A DNA stretch of 64,000 nucleotides from Thioalkalivibrio sp. ALMg11 (GTDB lineage: Bacteria; Pseudomonadota; Gammaproteobacteria; Ectothiorhodospirales; Ectothiorhodospiraceae), in the NCBI RefSeq assembly GCF_000377905.1, contig NZ_KB898875.1, positions 171,052 to 235,051 of the forward strand. Reading direction: 5' to 3'. The position numbers and the translations under genes are program-made. Each line of letters begins with the position of its first letter. Position 1 is the stretch's first letter. The notes under the pieces are model-generated. The model was not told the origin of the DNA, did not search any database, and worked only from the letters and a program-made list of their open reading frames with translations. Below, piece by piece: positions 20,351-32,555 of this stretch.

Positions 20351-21025
20351 ATGCTGTTTCCGCTAGCCCCCGAAGGCCGCCTGTTCGTGATCATCGCCGC
20401 GTGGATGACGGTGATTACGCTGTTGGTCGGGGAGGCGGAACTGGGCCTGTTCATGGTGATCCTCACCGTGGCCCTGATGGGCCTGTTCCGCAACATGCGG
20501 CGCAAGGTCCCGGCGCCGGCCCTGGGCGTGATCGCCCCCGCCGATGGCACGATCGAGTCGATTACCGAGACCCGGGATCCGTTTACGAAAAAGCCGGCGG
20601 TCTGCATCCGCCTGCGCCAGCGCCGCCTGGGCGAGTACAACGTGCACGCCCCGCAGGAGGCCGAGATCCGCGAACGGGTCTGGCCCGGCAAGGAGACCGA
20701 CGAGGCACCGGATGACCAGCTGGAGGGACGCCTGGCCTATGCCCTGGAGACCGACGGGGGCACCCGGCTGACGCTGGCGCTCAGCGTCGATCACTGGCCA
20801 CGCATGGTTCGCATGCAGGCAAACGTCCCCGGCAACCGCCTGGGGCGCGGCAAGCGGATGGGGTTCGCCGGCTTTGGTGGTACCTTCGAGGTCTGGCTGC
20901 CGGCCGGCGCGCAGGTGATGGTCGAGCCGGGTCAGCGGGTCCTGGCGGGCTCTGCCCTGCTGGGCGGGCTGCCCGAGTCCGGGGCAACCGGGGACGACGA
21001 GAGCGCAGCGGAGGTGCTGCAATGA
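20351..21025 (+). CDS. Phosphatidylserine decarboxylase-like protein, probable pseudoenzyme
   Basis: The 224-residue protein belongs to the short Psd group: two N-terminal hydrophobic segments (residues about 12-45), IAPADGTIESI, EYNVHAPQ, and a C-terminal beta domain. The site where short Psd proteins cleave themselves to make pyruvoyl (RFGS) reads GFGGTFEVWLP, with Gly replacing the serine that becomes the cofactor. The conserved CHVNR/VHVNR segment is also altered (VHAPQE). Decarboxylase activity is therefore unlikely. Its stop overlaps the pssA start by four bases. A complete Psd is at 32556-33410. Confidence 0.8.
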   Translation: MLFPLAPEGRLFVIIAAWMTVITLLVGEAELGLFMVILTVALMGLFRNMRRKVPAPALGVIAPADGTIESITETRDPFTKKPAVCIRLRQRRLGEYNVHAPQEAEIRERVWPGKETDEAPDDQLEGRLAYALETDGGTRLTLALSVDHWPRMVRMQANVPGNRLGRGKRMGFAGFGGTFEVWLPAGAQVMVEPGQRVLAGSALLGGLPESGATGDDESAAEVLQ

Positions 21026-21852
21026 GCGCAGGGGACGAAGGCGACCGACAGACGGATCCCGAGCCGGATTACATCGAGGGCGAGGATACCGTCGCCGACG
21101 ACCAGCCGCCGCATCGCCGGCGCCGCCGTGGGGTGTATCTACTGCCGAACCTGTTCACCACCGGGGTGCTGTTCTCCGGATTCTTCGCCATCGTGTCGGC
21201 CATCAATGGCGAGTACATCACCGCCGCCATCGCGATCTTCGTGGCCATGGTGCTGGACACCCTGGACGGGCGCGTTGCGCGCATGACCGACACCCAGAGC
21301 GAGTTCGGCGCGCAGTACGACTCGCTGTCGGATCTGGTGTCCTTCGGCGTGGCCCCGGCGCTGGTGGTTTATCTGTGGCAACTCCATGATCTGGGCAACT
21401 TCGGCTGGGTGGCGGCGTTCTTCTTCGCCACCGCCGCGGCGCTGCGCCTGGCGCGCTTCAACAGTCGACTCGCGGTCAGCGACAAGCGCTTCTTCCAGGG
21501 GCTGCCGAGCCCCGCCAGCGCCGCGATCCTGGTGGGCATGGTCTGGGTGCTGGAGGACTGGGGCATCCCGGCGGAGCTGGCTGACCCCTATCTGATTGGC
21601 ATCCTGGTGGTCACCGTGCTCGCCGGGGCGGCGATGGTCAGCAACCTGACCTACTTCAGCTTCAAGGACATGGACTTCAAGCACCGGGTGCCCTTCCTGG
21701 CGATCGTCGGGGTGGTGTTGGCGCTGATGCTGCTGGCCCTGGATCCGCCCAAGGTCCTGCTGGCGGCCTTCGTCATCTATGCCCTGTCCGGACCGCTGTT
21801 GACCCTGGAGCGCTGGCGCCGGCATCGTCGCCGGGCGCCGTCGGGGGAGTAA
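21022..21852 (+). CDS. pssA: CDP-diacylglycerol-serine O-phosphatidyltransferase
   Basis: A 276-residue integral membrane enzyme that makes phosphatidylserine from CDP-diacylglycerol and serine. The CDP-alcohol phosphotransferase motif D-x2-DG-x2-AR-x8-G-x3-D-x3-D is intact ([26 protein letters not shown], near residue 78). About eight hydrophobic segments follow an acidic 35-residue N-terminal tail. It starts with ATGA overlapping the Psd-like gene. Confidence 0.93.
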   Translation: MSAGDEGDRQTDPEPDYIEGEDTVADDQPPHRRRRRGVYLLPNLFTTGVLFSGFFAIVSAINGEYITAAIAIFVAMVLDTLDGRVARMTDTQSEFGAQYDSLSDLVSFGVAPALVVYLWQLHDLGNFGWVAAFFFATAAALRLARFNSRLAVSDKRFFQGLPSPASAAILVGMVWVLEDWGIPAELADPYLIGILVVTVLAGAAMVSNLTYFSFKDMDFKHRVPFLAIVGVVLALMLLALDPPKVLLAAFVIYALSGPLLTLERWRRHRRRAPSGE

Positions 21853-21856
21853 CCGC

Positions 21857-22600
21857 GTGTCGCTGTCGGTGCGCCAGCGCCGCATCCTCGCGGACATGGG
21901 GATCCCGGTGTGGCGCTCGCGCATCGCACTGGAGGACACGGCCGAGGCCGTGGCGCCTGCCGCGGAGCCCGCCCTTGCGGCGGGCGCGCCAGCCGAAGTG
22001 GCGGATGCCGGGGCGTTGGCCGCCGACGTTGATACCCTGGACTGGGAGGCCCTGGCGGCGCGGGTGCGCGGCTGCGTTGCCTGCGCCGAGCTGGCCCGCG
22101 AACGCACGCAGACCGTGTTCGGGGTGGGCGACCCCCGCGCGCGCTGGCTGTTCGTCGGCGAGGCCCCGGGTGAGGAAGAGGACCACCGTGGCGAACCCTT
22201 CGTGGGTCGTGCCGGCCAGCTGCTGGACAACATGCTGTTGGCGCTGGGGCTCGATCGGGGCCACGACGTATTCATTGCCAACACGCTGAAGTGCCGACCC
22301 CCCGGGAACCGCGACCCGAAACCCGAGGAGTCCGCGGCCTGCCGCGGGTTTCTCGATCGCCAGATCGAACTGATCCAGCCAGAGGTTATCGTGGCGCTGG
22401 GGCGTGTAGCGGCCCACGCCTTGCTGGCGACGGACGAGCCGCTGGGCCGGCTGCGCGGCACCGAGCAGCGCTACCAGGGCGTTCCTCTGATCGTGACCTA
22501 CCATCCGGCCTACCTGCTGCGAAAGCCGGGTGACAAGGCCCGTGCCTGGCAGGACCTGCAGCGCGCCCGGGCCTGTCTGTCGAAACCTCTCACTGATTGA
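21857..22600 (+). CDS. Uracil-DNA glycosylase, family 4 ([4Fe-4S])
   Basis: The 247-residue enzyme removes uracil from DNA. The iron-sulfur cysteines are visible as CVAC, then KCRPP, then [33 protein letters not shown] is the family-4 motif A, and [10 protein letters not shown] is motif B. The first 65 residues are a low-complexity Ala/Glu linker. It starts with GTG four bases after the pssA stop. Confidence 0.9.
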   Translation: MSLSVRQRRILADMGIPVWRSRIALEDTAEAVAPAAEPALAAGAPAEVADAGALAADVDTLDWEALAARVRGCVACAELARERTQTVFGVGDPRARWLFVGEAPGEEEDHRGEPFVGRAGQLLDNMLLALGLDRGHDVFIANTLKCRPPGNRDPKPEESAACRGFLDRQIELIQPEVIVALGRVAAHALLATDEPLGRLRGTEQRYQGVPLIVTYHPAYLLRKPGDKARAWQDLQRARACLSKPLTD

Positions 22601-22696
22601 GGGATTGGGAACCTTGGCCGAGTCGCCGGGTTCCGAACAAACGACACCTCGCCCCGTCCTGTCCTATCCTTCACTGCTGCCGGAGAAGCCTGTGTC

Positions 22697-23176
22697 ATGA
22701 GTGCCGAACCCCGCGTCCAGCCCGAGTTTCGCCGCATGGAGGTGGCCGACATCGAGGGCGTGATGCGCGTGGAGTGCGAGGCCTATCACTACCCCTGGAC
22801 CGCCCGCATCTTCGAGGACTGCCTCCGGGTGGGTTACGACTGCTGGGTACTGGAGGTGGATGGTCGCCAGGTGGGGCACAGTGTCCTGACAGTGGCCGCC
22901 GGCGAGGCCCACCTGCTCAACCTCACGGTGGACCCGCGCTGGCAGGGCAACGGGCTCGGCCGTTTCATGGTTCGTCGCCTGTTTGACTATGTGTGCAATC
23001 AGGACGCAGAGGCGTTGTTCCTCGAGGTGCGCCCATCCAACGTGGCGGCGGTGCAGCTCTACCGCTCCGAGGGTTTTGAGCATATCGGCACTCGCCCTCG
23101 TTATTACCCGCTTCCCAGCGGCCGCGAGGATGCCTGGGTGCTGACGCGTCGCTGCGCCGCACCCGCCGGGGCCTGA
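22697..23176 (+). CDS. rimI: Ribosomal protein S18 alanine N-acetyltransferase
   Basis: A 159-residue GNAT acetyltransferase with the acetyl-CoA loop LTVDPRWQGNGLGRFMV and the RimI-type LEVRPSNVAAVQLYRSEGFEHIGTR block. It probably acetylates the N-terminal alanine of bS18. It lies 96 bases after the uracil-DNA glycosylase gene and is followed by a hairpin. Confidence 0.88.
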   Translation: MSAEPRVQPEFRRMEVADIEGVMRVECEAYHYPWTARIFEDCLRVGYDCWVLEVDGRQVGHSVLTVAAGEAHLLNLTVDPRWQGNGLGRFMVRRLFDYVCNQDAEALFLEVRPSNVAAVQLYRSEGFEHIGTRPRYYPLPSGREDAWVLTRRCAAPAGA

Positions 23177-23217
23177 CTCGTCGGTTCGCCGCGGGAGTGT
23201 GAAGTCGGTCACAGCAT

Positions 23218-23257
23218 CGGCGGCAAAACCCGTAACCCGGTCGGGTTTTGCCGCCTT
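23218..23257 (+). terminator. Hairpin after rimI
   Basis: GGCGGCAAAACCCG pairs with CGGGTTTTGCCGCC around a nine-base loop. The T-run after it is poor, but the stem is long. Confidence 0.6.
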
Positions 23258-23350
23258 GGGTTCTCGTCCCGGGACCTTCGCGTTGTGACGGTCATCCCCC
23301 GGGTCTATGATCGAACTCGGTATTGGCCCCGACTCCGGATGAGGTAACCC

Positions 23351-24157
23351 ATGTCCCGATCCCTACGTGCACTGTTTGTTTCGCTCCCCCTGGCGCTGCC
23401 GCTCCTGGCCACCGGAGGGCTTGCCCATGCCCAGCAGACCTTCGGCTACGACGAGGCCGAGCGCCAGCAGGAGCTGCTGGAAGTCTGGTACGAGATCCGC
23501 GAAAGCAACGCACAGAAGGGTAATACGGCGGCGAAGTTCGATGTGGGCATGGCGAACTACTCCGGCCGCGGCACGGCAGTCGACTACGATCAGGCACTAA
23601 GCTGGTTTGCTCGCGCTGCGGACGCCGACCACGCCAGTGCGCATTACTATCTGGGTTACCTCTTCGCCACCGGCAAGGGCACCTCGGCCGACGCCGAACG
23701 CAGTCACGAACATTACACGCGCGCGGCGGAGCTGGGTCATGCCGATGCCCAGTACTGGCTGGGCAGCCATCTGGCTAATGGCGAGCAGGATCCGGCCGCC
23801 GCGCTTGAGTGGCTGGGCAAGGCGGCGGATCAGGGGCTGCCTGCCGCGCAGTATTACGTGGGGCTGCTGCACGAGAATGGTCAGGGTACCGCGCGCGACC
23901 CGGCCGCGGCCGCCGAGTGGTATACCGCTGCGGCGGAGCAGGGTTACCGGCATGCCCAGATCGGGTTGGGGCGCCTGCACCAGAACGGTCGCGGGGTTGA
24001 ACGCGATCTGGTCCAGGCGCATGTCTGGTACAGCATGGCGGACGACCGGGAACGCCTGGCCTCGTTGGAGACCCGCATGAACAACCGTGACCTGGTGACT
24101 GCCCAGGGGCGCCTCAAGGAACAAAACGCCGCGCTTCAGGCGGCCTCGGCGCGCTGA
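23351..24157 (+). CDS. Exported Sel1-like repeat protein
   Basis: A 268-residue protein with a signal peptide (LFVSLPLALPLLATGGLAHAQQ). It then has at least five Sel1-like TPR repeats of about 36 residues, each with the A-x-x-x-G-x-x-Y/H core (ANYSGRGTAVDYDQALSWF, YLGYLFATGKGTSADAERS, and so on). Such repeats mediate protein-protein contacts in the envelope. No partner is evident nearby. A strong bidirectional terminator follows. Confidence 0.88.
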   Translation: MSRSLRALFVSLPLALPLLATGGLAHAQQTFGYDEAERQQELLEVWYEIRESNAQKGNTAAKFDVGMANYSGRGTAVDYDQALSWFARAADADHASAHYYLGYLFATGKGTSADAERSHEHYTRAAELGHADAQYWLGSHLANGEQDPAAALEWLGKAADQGLPAAQYYVGLLHENGQGTARDPAAAAEWYTAAAEQGYRHAQIGLGRLHQNGRGVERDLVQAHVWYSMADDRERLASLETRMNNRDLVTAQGRLKEQNAALQAASAR

Positions 24158-24177
24158 TCGGGCACCGCCGAAACGCA

Positions 24178-24210
24178 TGCAAACGGCCCCTTTTTTCGGG
24201 GCCGTTTGCA
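24178..24210. terminator. Strong bidirectional terminator
   Basis: Perfect 13-bp stem TGCAAACGGCCCC / GGGGCCGTTTGCA around a T-rich loop (TTTTTTC). Confidence 0.75.
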
Positions 24211-24287
24211 TGTTGGGGACCCGGAAAGATGAACCGGACCCGCGCTTTCGCGTTAAACTGACGGGCTGATTCAAGCGGCCCGTATTC

Positions 24288-25880
<1,593 letters not shown>

Positions 25881-25920
25881 CGTCCGCGCCCCGGCCCTGT
25901 GCCCAGGAGTGCCTTTATCG

Positions 25921-26097
25921 CGTCATTGCGGGCAGCGAAGCGACGAAGCACAAAAGCAGCGAAGCTGTGTTGAACGGCCGCAGGCTGGCCCGAAGGGCGA
26001 GCGAAGCGAGTAATCGGTATCAGGGTCCACCGGATTCCTGCCCTGTCCAGACGCGTCGGGAGCGTCCGGAGATTGCTTCGCTGCGCTCGCAATGACG
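25921..26097. repeat. MITE-like element with terminal inverted repeats
   Basis: A 177-base non-coding segment whose ends are inverted copies of CGTCATTGCG followed by (C)AGCGAAGC. The interior is non-palindromic. It fills most of the 335-base gap 25881-26215; I see no gene there. The ends match the family at 16662-16747. Confidence 0.7.
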
Positions 26098-26215
26098 GGT
26101 ATGTGGGTGGTGATGCAGCCGCCGCGCGTAGAGTAAAGGCCGGGTGGTTGCGTACGCTGGTTGCGCGCTACGCTTCTCGGTGTGTTCACTCAGCTTGATG
26201 GTGGAGGATGCCACG

Positions 26216-26536
26216 GTGTCGAGATCGCGTACTTTGGGGGTCGTCCTCGCCATGCTGGCGGTCATCATCGTGGTGACCCTCGGTGCCTGTTCGCCGCACA
26301 ATACTGAACCCCGGGCCGACGGACCCGAACCGCGCCCGGGCACGGTTGAGCAAATGGATCCGTTCCTGCATTTCATCGACAGCCACCCGTCGCCCGAGGA
26401 ATTCCGTCGCGTCTACCCCGACGTGATGCTGGTGCTGCCCGGTGATATCGTCACCCAGGAGTACCGCACCGATAACAGCCGGTTTTTCGCCGAGCTGGAT
26501 GACGAAGGCCGGATCCGGGGCGGCGAGTTCCGCTGA
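26216..26536 (+). CDS. Small lipoprotein, unknown function
   Basis: The start at GTG 26216 is favoured by GGAGG eight bases upstream. The 106-residue product has a hydrophobic signal with lipobox LGAC-S. A short soluble domain follows, with [29 protein letters not shown] and a C-terminal [17 protein letters not shown]. The family is unrecognised. It ends seven bases before arfB, probably in the same transcript. Confidence 0.7.
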   Translation: MSRSRTLGVVLAMLAVIIVVTLGACSPHNTEPRADGPEPRPGTVEQMDPFLHFIDSHPSPEEFRRVYPDVMLVLPGDIVTQEYRTDNSRFFAELDDEGRIRGGEFR

Positions 26537-26543
26537 TCCCGCG

Positions 26544-26960
26544 ATGCTGCAAATCTCCAACAGCGTGAGCGTCCCCGAGCACGAGATCGAGCTGACTCCG
26601 ATCCGTGCCCAGGGGGCCGGTGGGCAGAACGTGAACAAGGTCGCCTCGGCCATTCACCTGCGCTTCGATATCCGCGCCTCCGGACTGCCCGACGTCTACA
26701 AGGAACGCCTGCTGCGCCGCCGCGATCAGCGAATCAGCAAGGATGGCGTGATCGTCATCAAGGCACAGCAGTACCGTACCCAGGAGGCCAATCGCGAGGA
26801 CGCGCTGGAGCGCCTGGCGGAGCTGCTGCGCGAGGCCGGCCGCCCGATCAAGGCCCGCAAGGCCACGCGTCCGACCCGTGCCTCCAAGCTGCGCCGCCTG
26901 GATGGCAAGACCCAGCGTGGCCGCAAAAAGGCCCTGCGCGGCCGCGTCGATCCCGACTGA
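26544..26960 (+). CDS. arfB: Alternative ribosome-rescue factor B (peptidyl-tRNA hydrolase)
   Basis: A 138-residue protein with the class-I release-factor GGQ motif in [15 protein letters not shown] and no codon-recognition domain. The basic C-terminal tail ([21 protein letters not shown]) matches the ArfB/YaeJ tail that enters the empty mRNA channel of stalled ribosomes. It lies close to prfC, another termination factor. Confidence 0.93.
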   Translation: MLQISNSVSVPEHEIELTPIRAQGAGGQNVNKVASAIHLRFDIRASGLPDVYKERLLRRRDQRISKDGVIVIKAQQYRTQEANREDALERLAELLREAGRPIKARKATRPTRASKLRRLDGKTQRGRKKALRGRVDPD

Positions 26961-26972
26961 TTCAATACCCTG

Positions 26973-27109
26973 TTCACCACGAAGCGCACGAAGGCACGAA
27001 GCGCACGAAGCGCACGAAGCGCATGAAGCGCATGAAGGCACGAAGAAGGGCCAGGGCATGGGCAAGGGCGGATTCACCATGGAATTTCTTCGTGCGCTTC
27101 GTGGTTGAA
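26973..27109. repeat. CACGAAG-type palindromic repeat with internal short tandem units
   Basis: Left end TTCACCACGAAGCGCACGAAG (26973-26993) is inverted at the right end as CTTCGTGCGCTTCGTGGTTGAA. Between them a nine-base unit (GCGCACGAA and variants) is repeated four to five times. It lies in the gap between the converging arfB and ABC exporter genes. Confidence 0.7.
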
Positions 27110-27114
27110 AGGGG

Positions 27115-28935
27115 TTAGTCCCCGGCCTTCAGGGCGGAGTCGGCGGTGGAGGGTTCGTGTTCCTGCTGGTGTTGCCACAGGCGGGCGTAGGCGCCGTTGC
27201 GTGCGAGCAGTTCGCGGTGGGTGCCGCGCTCGACCACGCGGCCCTGGTCCAGCACCACGATCTGTTCGGCGTCCTTTACGGTGGACAGCCGATGCGCGAT
27301 GACCAGCGTGGTGCGCCGGGCCGAGACCTCGTTCAGCGCCTGCAGGATGGCCTTCTCCGAGCCCGAATCCAGGGACGAGGTGGCCTCGTCGAAGACCAGG
27401 ATCGGCGGGTCCTTCAGCAGCATGCGGGCGATCGCGATGCGTTGCTTCTCGCCGCCGGAGACCTTGAGGCCGCGCTCGCCGACCACGGTGTCCAGGCCGT
27501 CTGGGAGGCGCTCGATGAAGTCGTCCAGGTGCGCCAGGTGGACCGCGCGCCGGATCGCCTCTTCCGACGCTTCGGGGTCGCCGTAGGCGATGTTGTAGCG
27601 GATGCTGGCGTTGAACAGCACGGTGTCCTGCGGCACCACGCCGATCGCGCGGCGCAGGCTCTGCTGGGTCACCTCGCGGATATCCTGGCCGTCGATGGTG
27701 ATGCGCCCGTCGGTCACGTCGAAGAAGCGGAACAGCAGCCGTGCGAGCGTGGACTTGCCGGCCCCGCTGGGACCGACCACCGCGAGCTTGTGCCCGGCGG
27801 GGATCTCCAGTGAGACGTCCTCGAGGATCGCCCGCTCCGGTTGATAGTGGAAGGCAACCTGTTCGAAGCGCACATGTCCGCCGGTCACCGCGAGATCGGG
27901 CGCGTCCGGCCGGTCCTCGACCTTCACGGGCTTTTCCAGCAGGCCGAACAGGCGCTCGATGTTCGCCAGCGACTGGCGGATCTCGCGATAGACGAAGCCG
28001 AGGAAGTTCAGCGGCATGAACAGCTGGATCATGTAGGCGTTGACCATCACTAGATCACCCAGCGACATCTGCCCCGAGGCCACGCGGCTGGCGGCCAGCA
28101 ACATCATCACGGTGATGGCGGCGGCGATGATCAGGGCCTGGCCGGAGTTCAGCAGGACCAGCGACAGCACGTTCTTCGTACGCGCCTGTTCCCAGGTGGC
28201 CAGGCCCTCGTCGTAGCGCCGGGCCTCGAAGCCCTCGTTGCCGAAGTACTTCACCGTCTCGTAGTTCAGCAGGCTGTCGATCGCGCGGGTGTTGGATTCG
28301 TTGTCGCGCTGATTCGCCTCGCGCACGAAGCGGGTGCGCCACTCGGTAATCCACACCGACCAGGCGATGTAGGCCGTCACCGCGATGATCACCGTCAGGG
28401 TGAATACCGGGCCCACCGCCACCAGCAGGATGACCGCGACCATCGCGATCTCGATGATCGTTGGCAGGATGTTGAACACCATGAAGCGCAGCAGGAAGCT
28501 GATGCCGCTGGTGCCGCGTTCGATGTCCCGGGCCAGCCCGCCGGTCTCGCGCGCCAGGTGGAAGCTCAGCTCCAGCCGGTGCAGGTGTTCGAACACGCGC
28601 AGGGCCGCGCGCCGCATCGCACGTTCGGCCACACGCACGAAGACCGCGTCGCGCAGTTCGCCGAACAGGGTGCCGCCAAAGCGCAGCAGGCCGTAGGCGA
28701 TGACCAGCGCAACCGGGACCATGACCAGTGCATCGGCCCCGGAATCCTCGAAGTGGTCGACGATGTACTTCAGCACCAGCGGGACCAGCACGGTCGCCAG
28801 CTTGGCCAGCCCCATCAGCCCGAGGGCGAAGAACAGCCGCCCGCGGAATTCCGCGAGATAGGGCAAAAGGGAGCGGACGATGCGCCAGTTGATCGCGTCG
28901 TCGGCCGCATCGTGCACGCTGGAATGACCGCGCAT
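27115..28935 (-). CDS. ABC exporter of the Atm1/HMT1 type (fused membrane and ATPase domains)
   Basis: A 606-residue half-transporter. Six membrane helices occupy about residues 30-320, including the AERAMRRAALRVFEHLHRLELSFHLARETGGLARDIERGT coupling region typical of Atm1-like exporters. The ATPase has Walker A GPSGAGKST, signature VSGGEKQR, and Walker B ILVFDEATSSLD. Atm1-type proteins export glutathione-linked or persulfide sulfur compounds and metals; the substrate here is not known. It is convergent with arfB. Confidence 0.9.
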   Translation of the reverse strand: MRGHSSVHDAADDAINWRIVRSLLPYLAEFRGRLFFALGLMGLAKLATVLVPLVLKYIVDHFEDSGADALVMVPVALVIAYGLLRFGGTLFGELRDAVFVRVAERAMRRAALRVFEHLHRLELSFHLARETGGLARDIERGTSGISFLLRFMVFNILPTIIEIAMVAVILLVAVGPVFTLTVIIAVTAYIAWSVWITEWRTRFVREANQRDNESNTRAIDSLLNYETVKYFGNEGFEARRYDEGLATWEQARTKNVLSLVLLNSGQALIIAAAITVMMLLAASRVASGQMSLGDLVMVNAYMIQLFMPLNFLGFVYREIRQSLANIERLFGLLEKPVKVEDRPDAPDLAVTGGHVRFEQVAFHYQPERAILEDVSLEIPAGHKLAVVGPSGAGKSTLARLLFRFFDVTDGRITIDGQDIREVTQQSLRRAIGVVPQDTVLFNASIRYNIAYGDPEASEEAIRRAVHLAHLDDFIERLPDGLDTVVGERGLKVSGGEKQRIAIARMLLKDPPILVFDEATSSLDSGSEKAILQALNEVSARRTTLVIAHRLSTVKDAEQIVVLDQGRVVERGTHRELLARNGAYARLWQHQQEHEPSTADSALKAGD

Positions 28936-29041
28936 GGGGGGATCCGGGGCTGGGTAGGCGTCCTACTTTAGAGAGGTGCCGCGGAGTTCGCACATTGGTG
29001 CGACTTCAGCGGCGTCTCCTGCACCCGATCTCTTGGCGGCA

Positions 29042-29503
29042 TCAGTCGATACCGACCGCGCGCTGCTCCTGGCGGATCCAGGCGATGATGTGGGCGGTGT
29101 CCTCGCCGGAGACCCCGGCCACTGGTGGCATCTCGCCGAACTCCCAGTGGTGCTGGTGCACGCCCAGGGCCACCGCGCGATGGAAGGTGATGTCCGGGTG
29201 GTGGGAGGGCTCGTAGATGCGGTGGAGCAGGGGCGGACCCTGGTCCGTGCCGCGGGCATCCTCGCCGTGGCATTCCATGCAGTTGGCCCGGAACAGCGAA
29301 CGGCCGGCCTCGGGTTGGGCATCGAAACCCTCCGGCGGCAGGCTGTAATCGAGTTGCGCCGTGGAGCCGGATGCCGCGTTCGACTCGCCGGTGGGTGCCT
29401 GCGCGGCCTCGTCTCCGGTGTCCGAATCGGGGGCCTCGGAGCAGGCGGCGAGGGTGATCAGCGCGAGACAGGCAACGGGCAGGAGGCGGGCGGGCATCGG
29501 CAT
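29042..29503 (-). CDS. Cytochrome c lipoprotein, single haem
   Basis: The start at 29503 has AGGAA upstream; the second ATG six bases later is possible. The 153-residue product has a lipobox (LAAC-S), a Ser/Ala/Glu linker, and one haem motif CMECH. The likely axial methionine is in GEMPPV. It is a membrane-anchored periplasmic class-I electron carrier of the c-552/c-553 type. The partner is unknown; it is divergent from recQ. Confidence 0.85.
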   Translation of the reverse strand: MPMPARLLPVACLALITLAACSEAPDSDTGDEAAQAPTGESNAASGSTAQLDYSLPPEGFDAQPEAGRSLFRANCMECHGEDARGTDQGPPLLHRIYEPSHHPDITFHRAVALGVHQHHWEFGEMPPVAGVSGEDTAHIIAWIRQEQRAVGID

Positions 29504-29679
29504 CGGTATTCCTGGGAAGAGGGATTTGCGCCGCAGTTTATCGTGGTCGGTGTTTCCATGGGAATGCGTCCGCGGCGTGGGCTGCGGGCCCGGCACGGCG
29601 ATTGCGGCGCTTGTCGCTTGCAGCGGTGCCGGGCATTCGGCAGTCTTGCCCGCCTGTCTTATTGTTTGGAGTGTATCCA

Positions 29680-31569
<1,890 letters not shown>

Positions 31570-31612
31570 TGGTGCGAAAAACCACACTAAATGATGCGTT
31601 CGGGGAGACCGC

Positions 31613-32368
31613 GTGACCGATACCCGCTTCCTTGAGGATTTCTACCGCCATCGCGACGGTCAGCTGGTCGTAACCCCGGAGCAGGGCAGCGACTTCGCCA
31701 AGACCCTCGCGGGCGACTTCAATCCGATCCACGATGCCGACAACCGGCGCTTCTGTGTCCCGGGGGACTTGCTGTTTGCCCTGGTGCTGGACACCTATGG
31801 AGCGAGCGCGGACATGCTGTTCCGTTTCACCGGCATGGTGGGCGGGAATGTGCCGCTGATCTTTCCGGAAAACCCGGGCGCGGCCTTCGCCATTACCGAC
31901 GAGAGTGGCAAGAGCGTGATCGAGGTTGAGCGTTCCGGGGCGGTGATCGACGAGCCCAGTGCGATCGGATCCCTGATCCGCAGCTATGTCGGCTTCTCCG
32001 GGCAGAACTTCCCGCATGTGCTGGTGCCCCTGATGGAGGAGCACGGCGTGATGGTGAACCCCAAGCGCCCGCTGGTGATGTACGAGCGCATGGGCTTTCA
32101 CCTGCCTGAGCCGCTGGCGGCCAGCGCCGGGGTGCCGGAACCGCGCCTGAAGGATGCGGTGATGACGGTCAACGGCAAGCGCGGCGAAATTCGTCTGGAC
32201 TACGAACTGGTGATCGACCACTCAGTGGTCGCCGACGGCAGCAAGCACCTGGTGCTGAGCGGCCTGCGGGCGTTCGATGCCGGCGATGTCGAGCGGCTCG
32301 TCGCTGAATACGAAAGCTGGAAGGCCGCCTACTTCAATCAGCATGCCGGGACCCGCGCCCACGCCTGA
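31613..32368 (+). CDS. DUF3581 family protein (hot-dog-like)
   Basis: The 251-residue protein starts with GTG 31613, 43 bases after recQ. FAKTLAGDFNPIHDADNRRFCVPGDLLFALVL resembles the MaoC-type hot-dog motif (D-x-NPxH-x-D). The rest matches the gammaproteobacterial DUF3581 family. It may bind an acyl or thioester ligand, but no activity is established. A palindromic repeat follows. Confidence 0.8.
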   Translation: MTDTRFLEDFYRHRDGQLVVTPEQGSDFAKTLAGDFNPIHDADNRRFCVPGDLLFALVLDTYGASADMLFRFTGMVGGNVPLIFPENPGAAFAITDESGKSVIEVERSGAVIDEPSAIGSLIRSYVGFSGQNFPHVLVPLMEEHGVMVNPKRPLVMYERMGFHLPEPLAASAGVPEPRLKDAVMTVNGKRGEIRLDYELVIDHSVVADGSKHLVLSGLRAFDAGDVERLVAEYESWKAAYFNQHAGTRAHA

Positions 32369-32378
32369 AGGCCTTCCG

Positions 32379-32550
32379 CACCACGAAGCGTACGAAGACA
32401 CGAAGAACGGCCAGGTCAAAAGCGAAAAGCTTTTACAGGCAGGTGGGAATTAATCAGCGTCTCCCTGGAGCCGGACGTCTCTCAAGAAATCTTCTGACCT
32501 CCCCGTCTTTCTGTGAATCGCCCTTGAACTTCGTCGTGTGTTTCGTGGTG
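32379..32550. repeat. CACGAAG-type palindromic repeat
   Basis: Left end CACCACGAAGCGTACGAAG at 32379 is inverted at the right end (CTTCGTCGTGTGTTTCGTGGTG, to 32550). It lies between converging genes, and its ends match those of the element at 26973-27109. Confidence 0.7.
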
Positions 32551-32555
32551 AAAAC

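Noticed and set aside
26990..27045. Tandem short repeats that could suggest a CRISPR array
   Set aside because: The unit is nine bases with no spacers, and no cas genes are near. It is part of a palindromic intergenic element.
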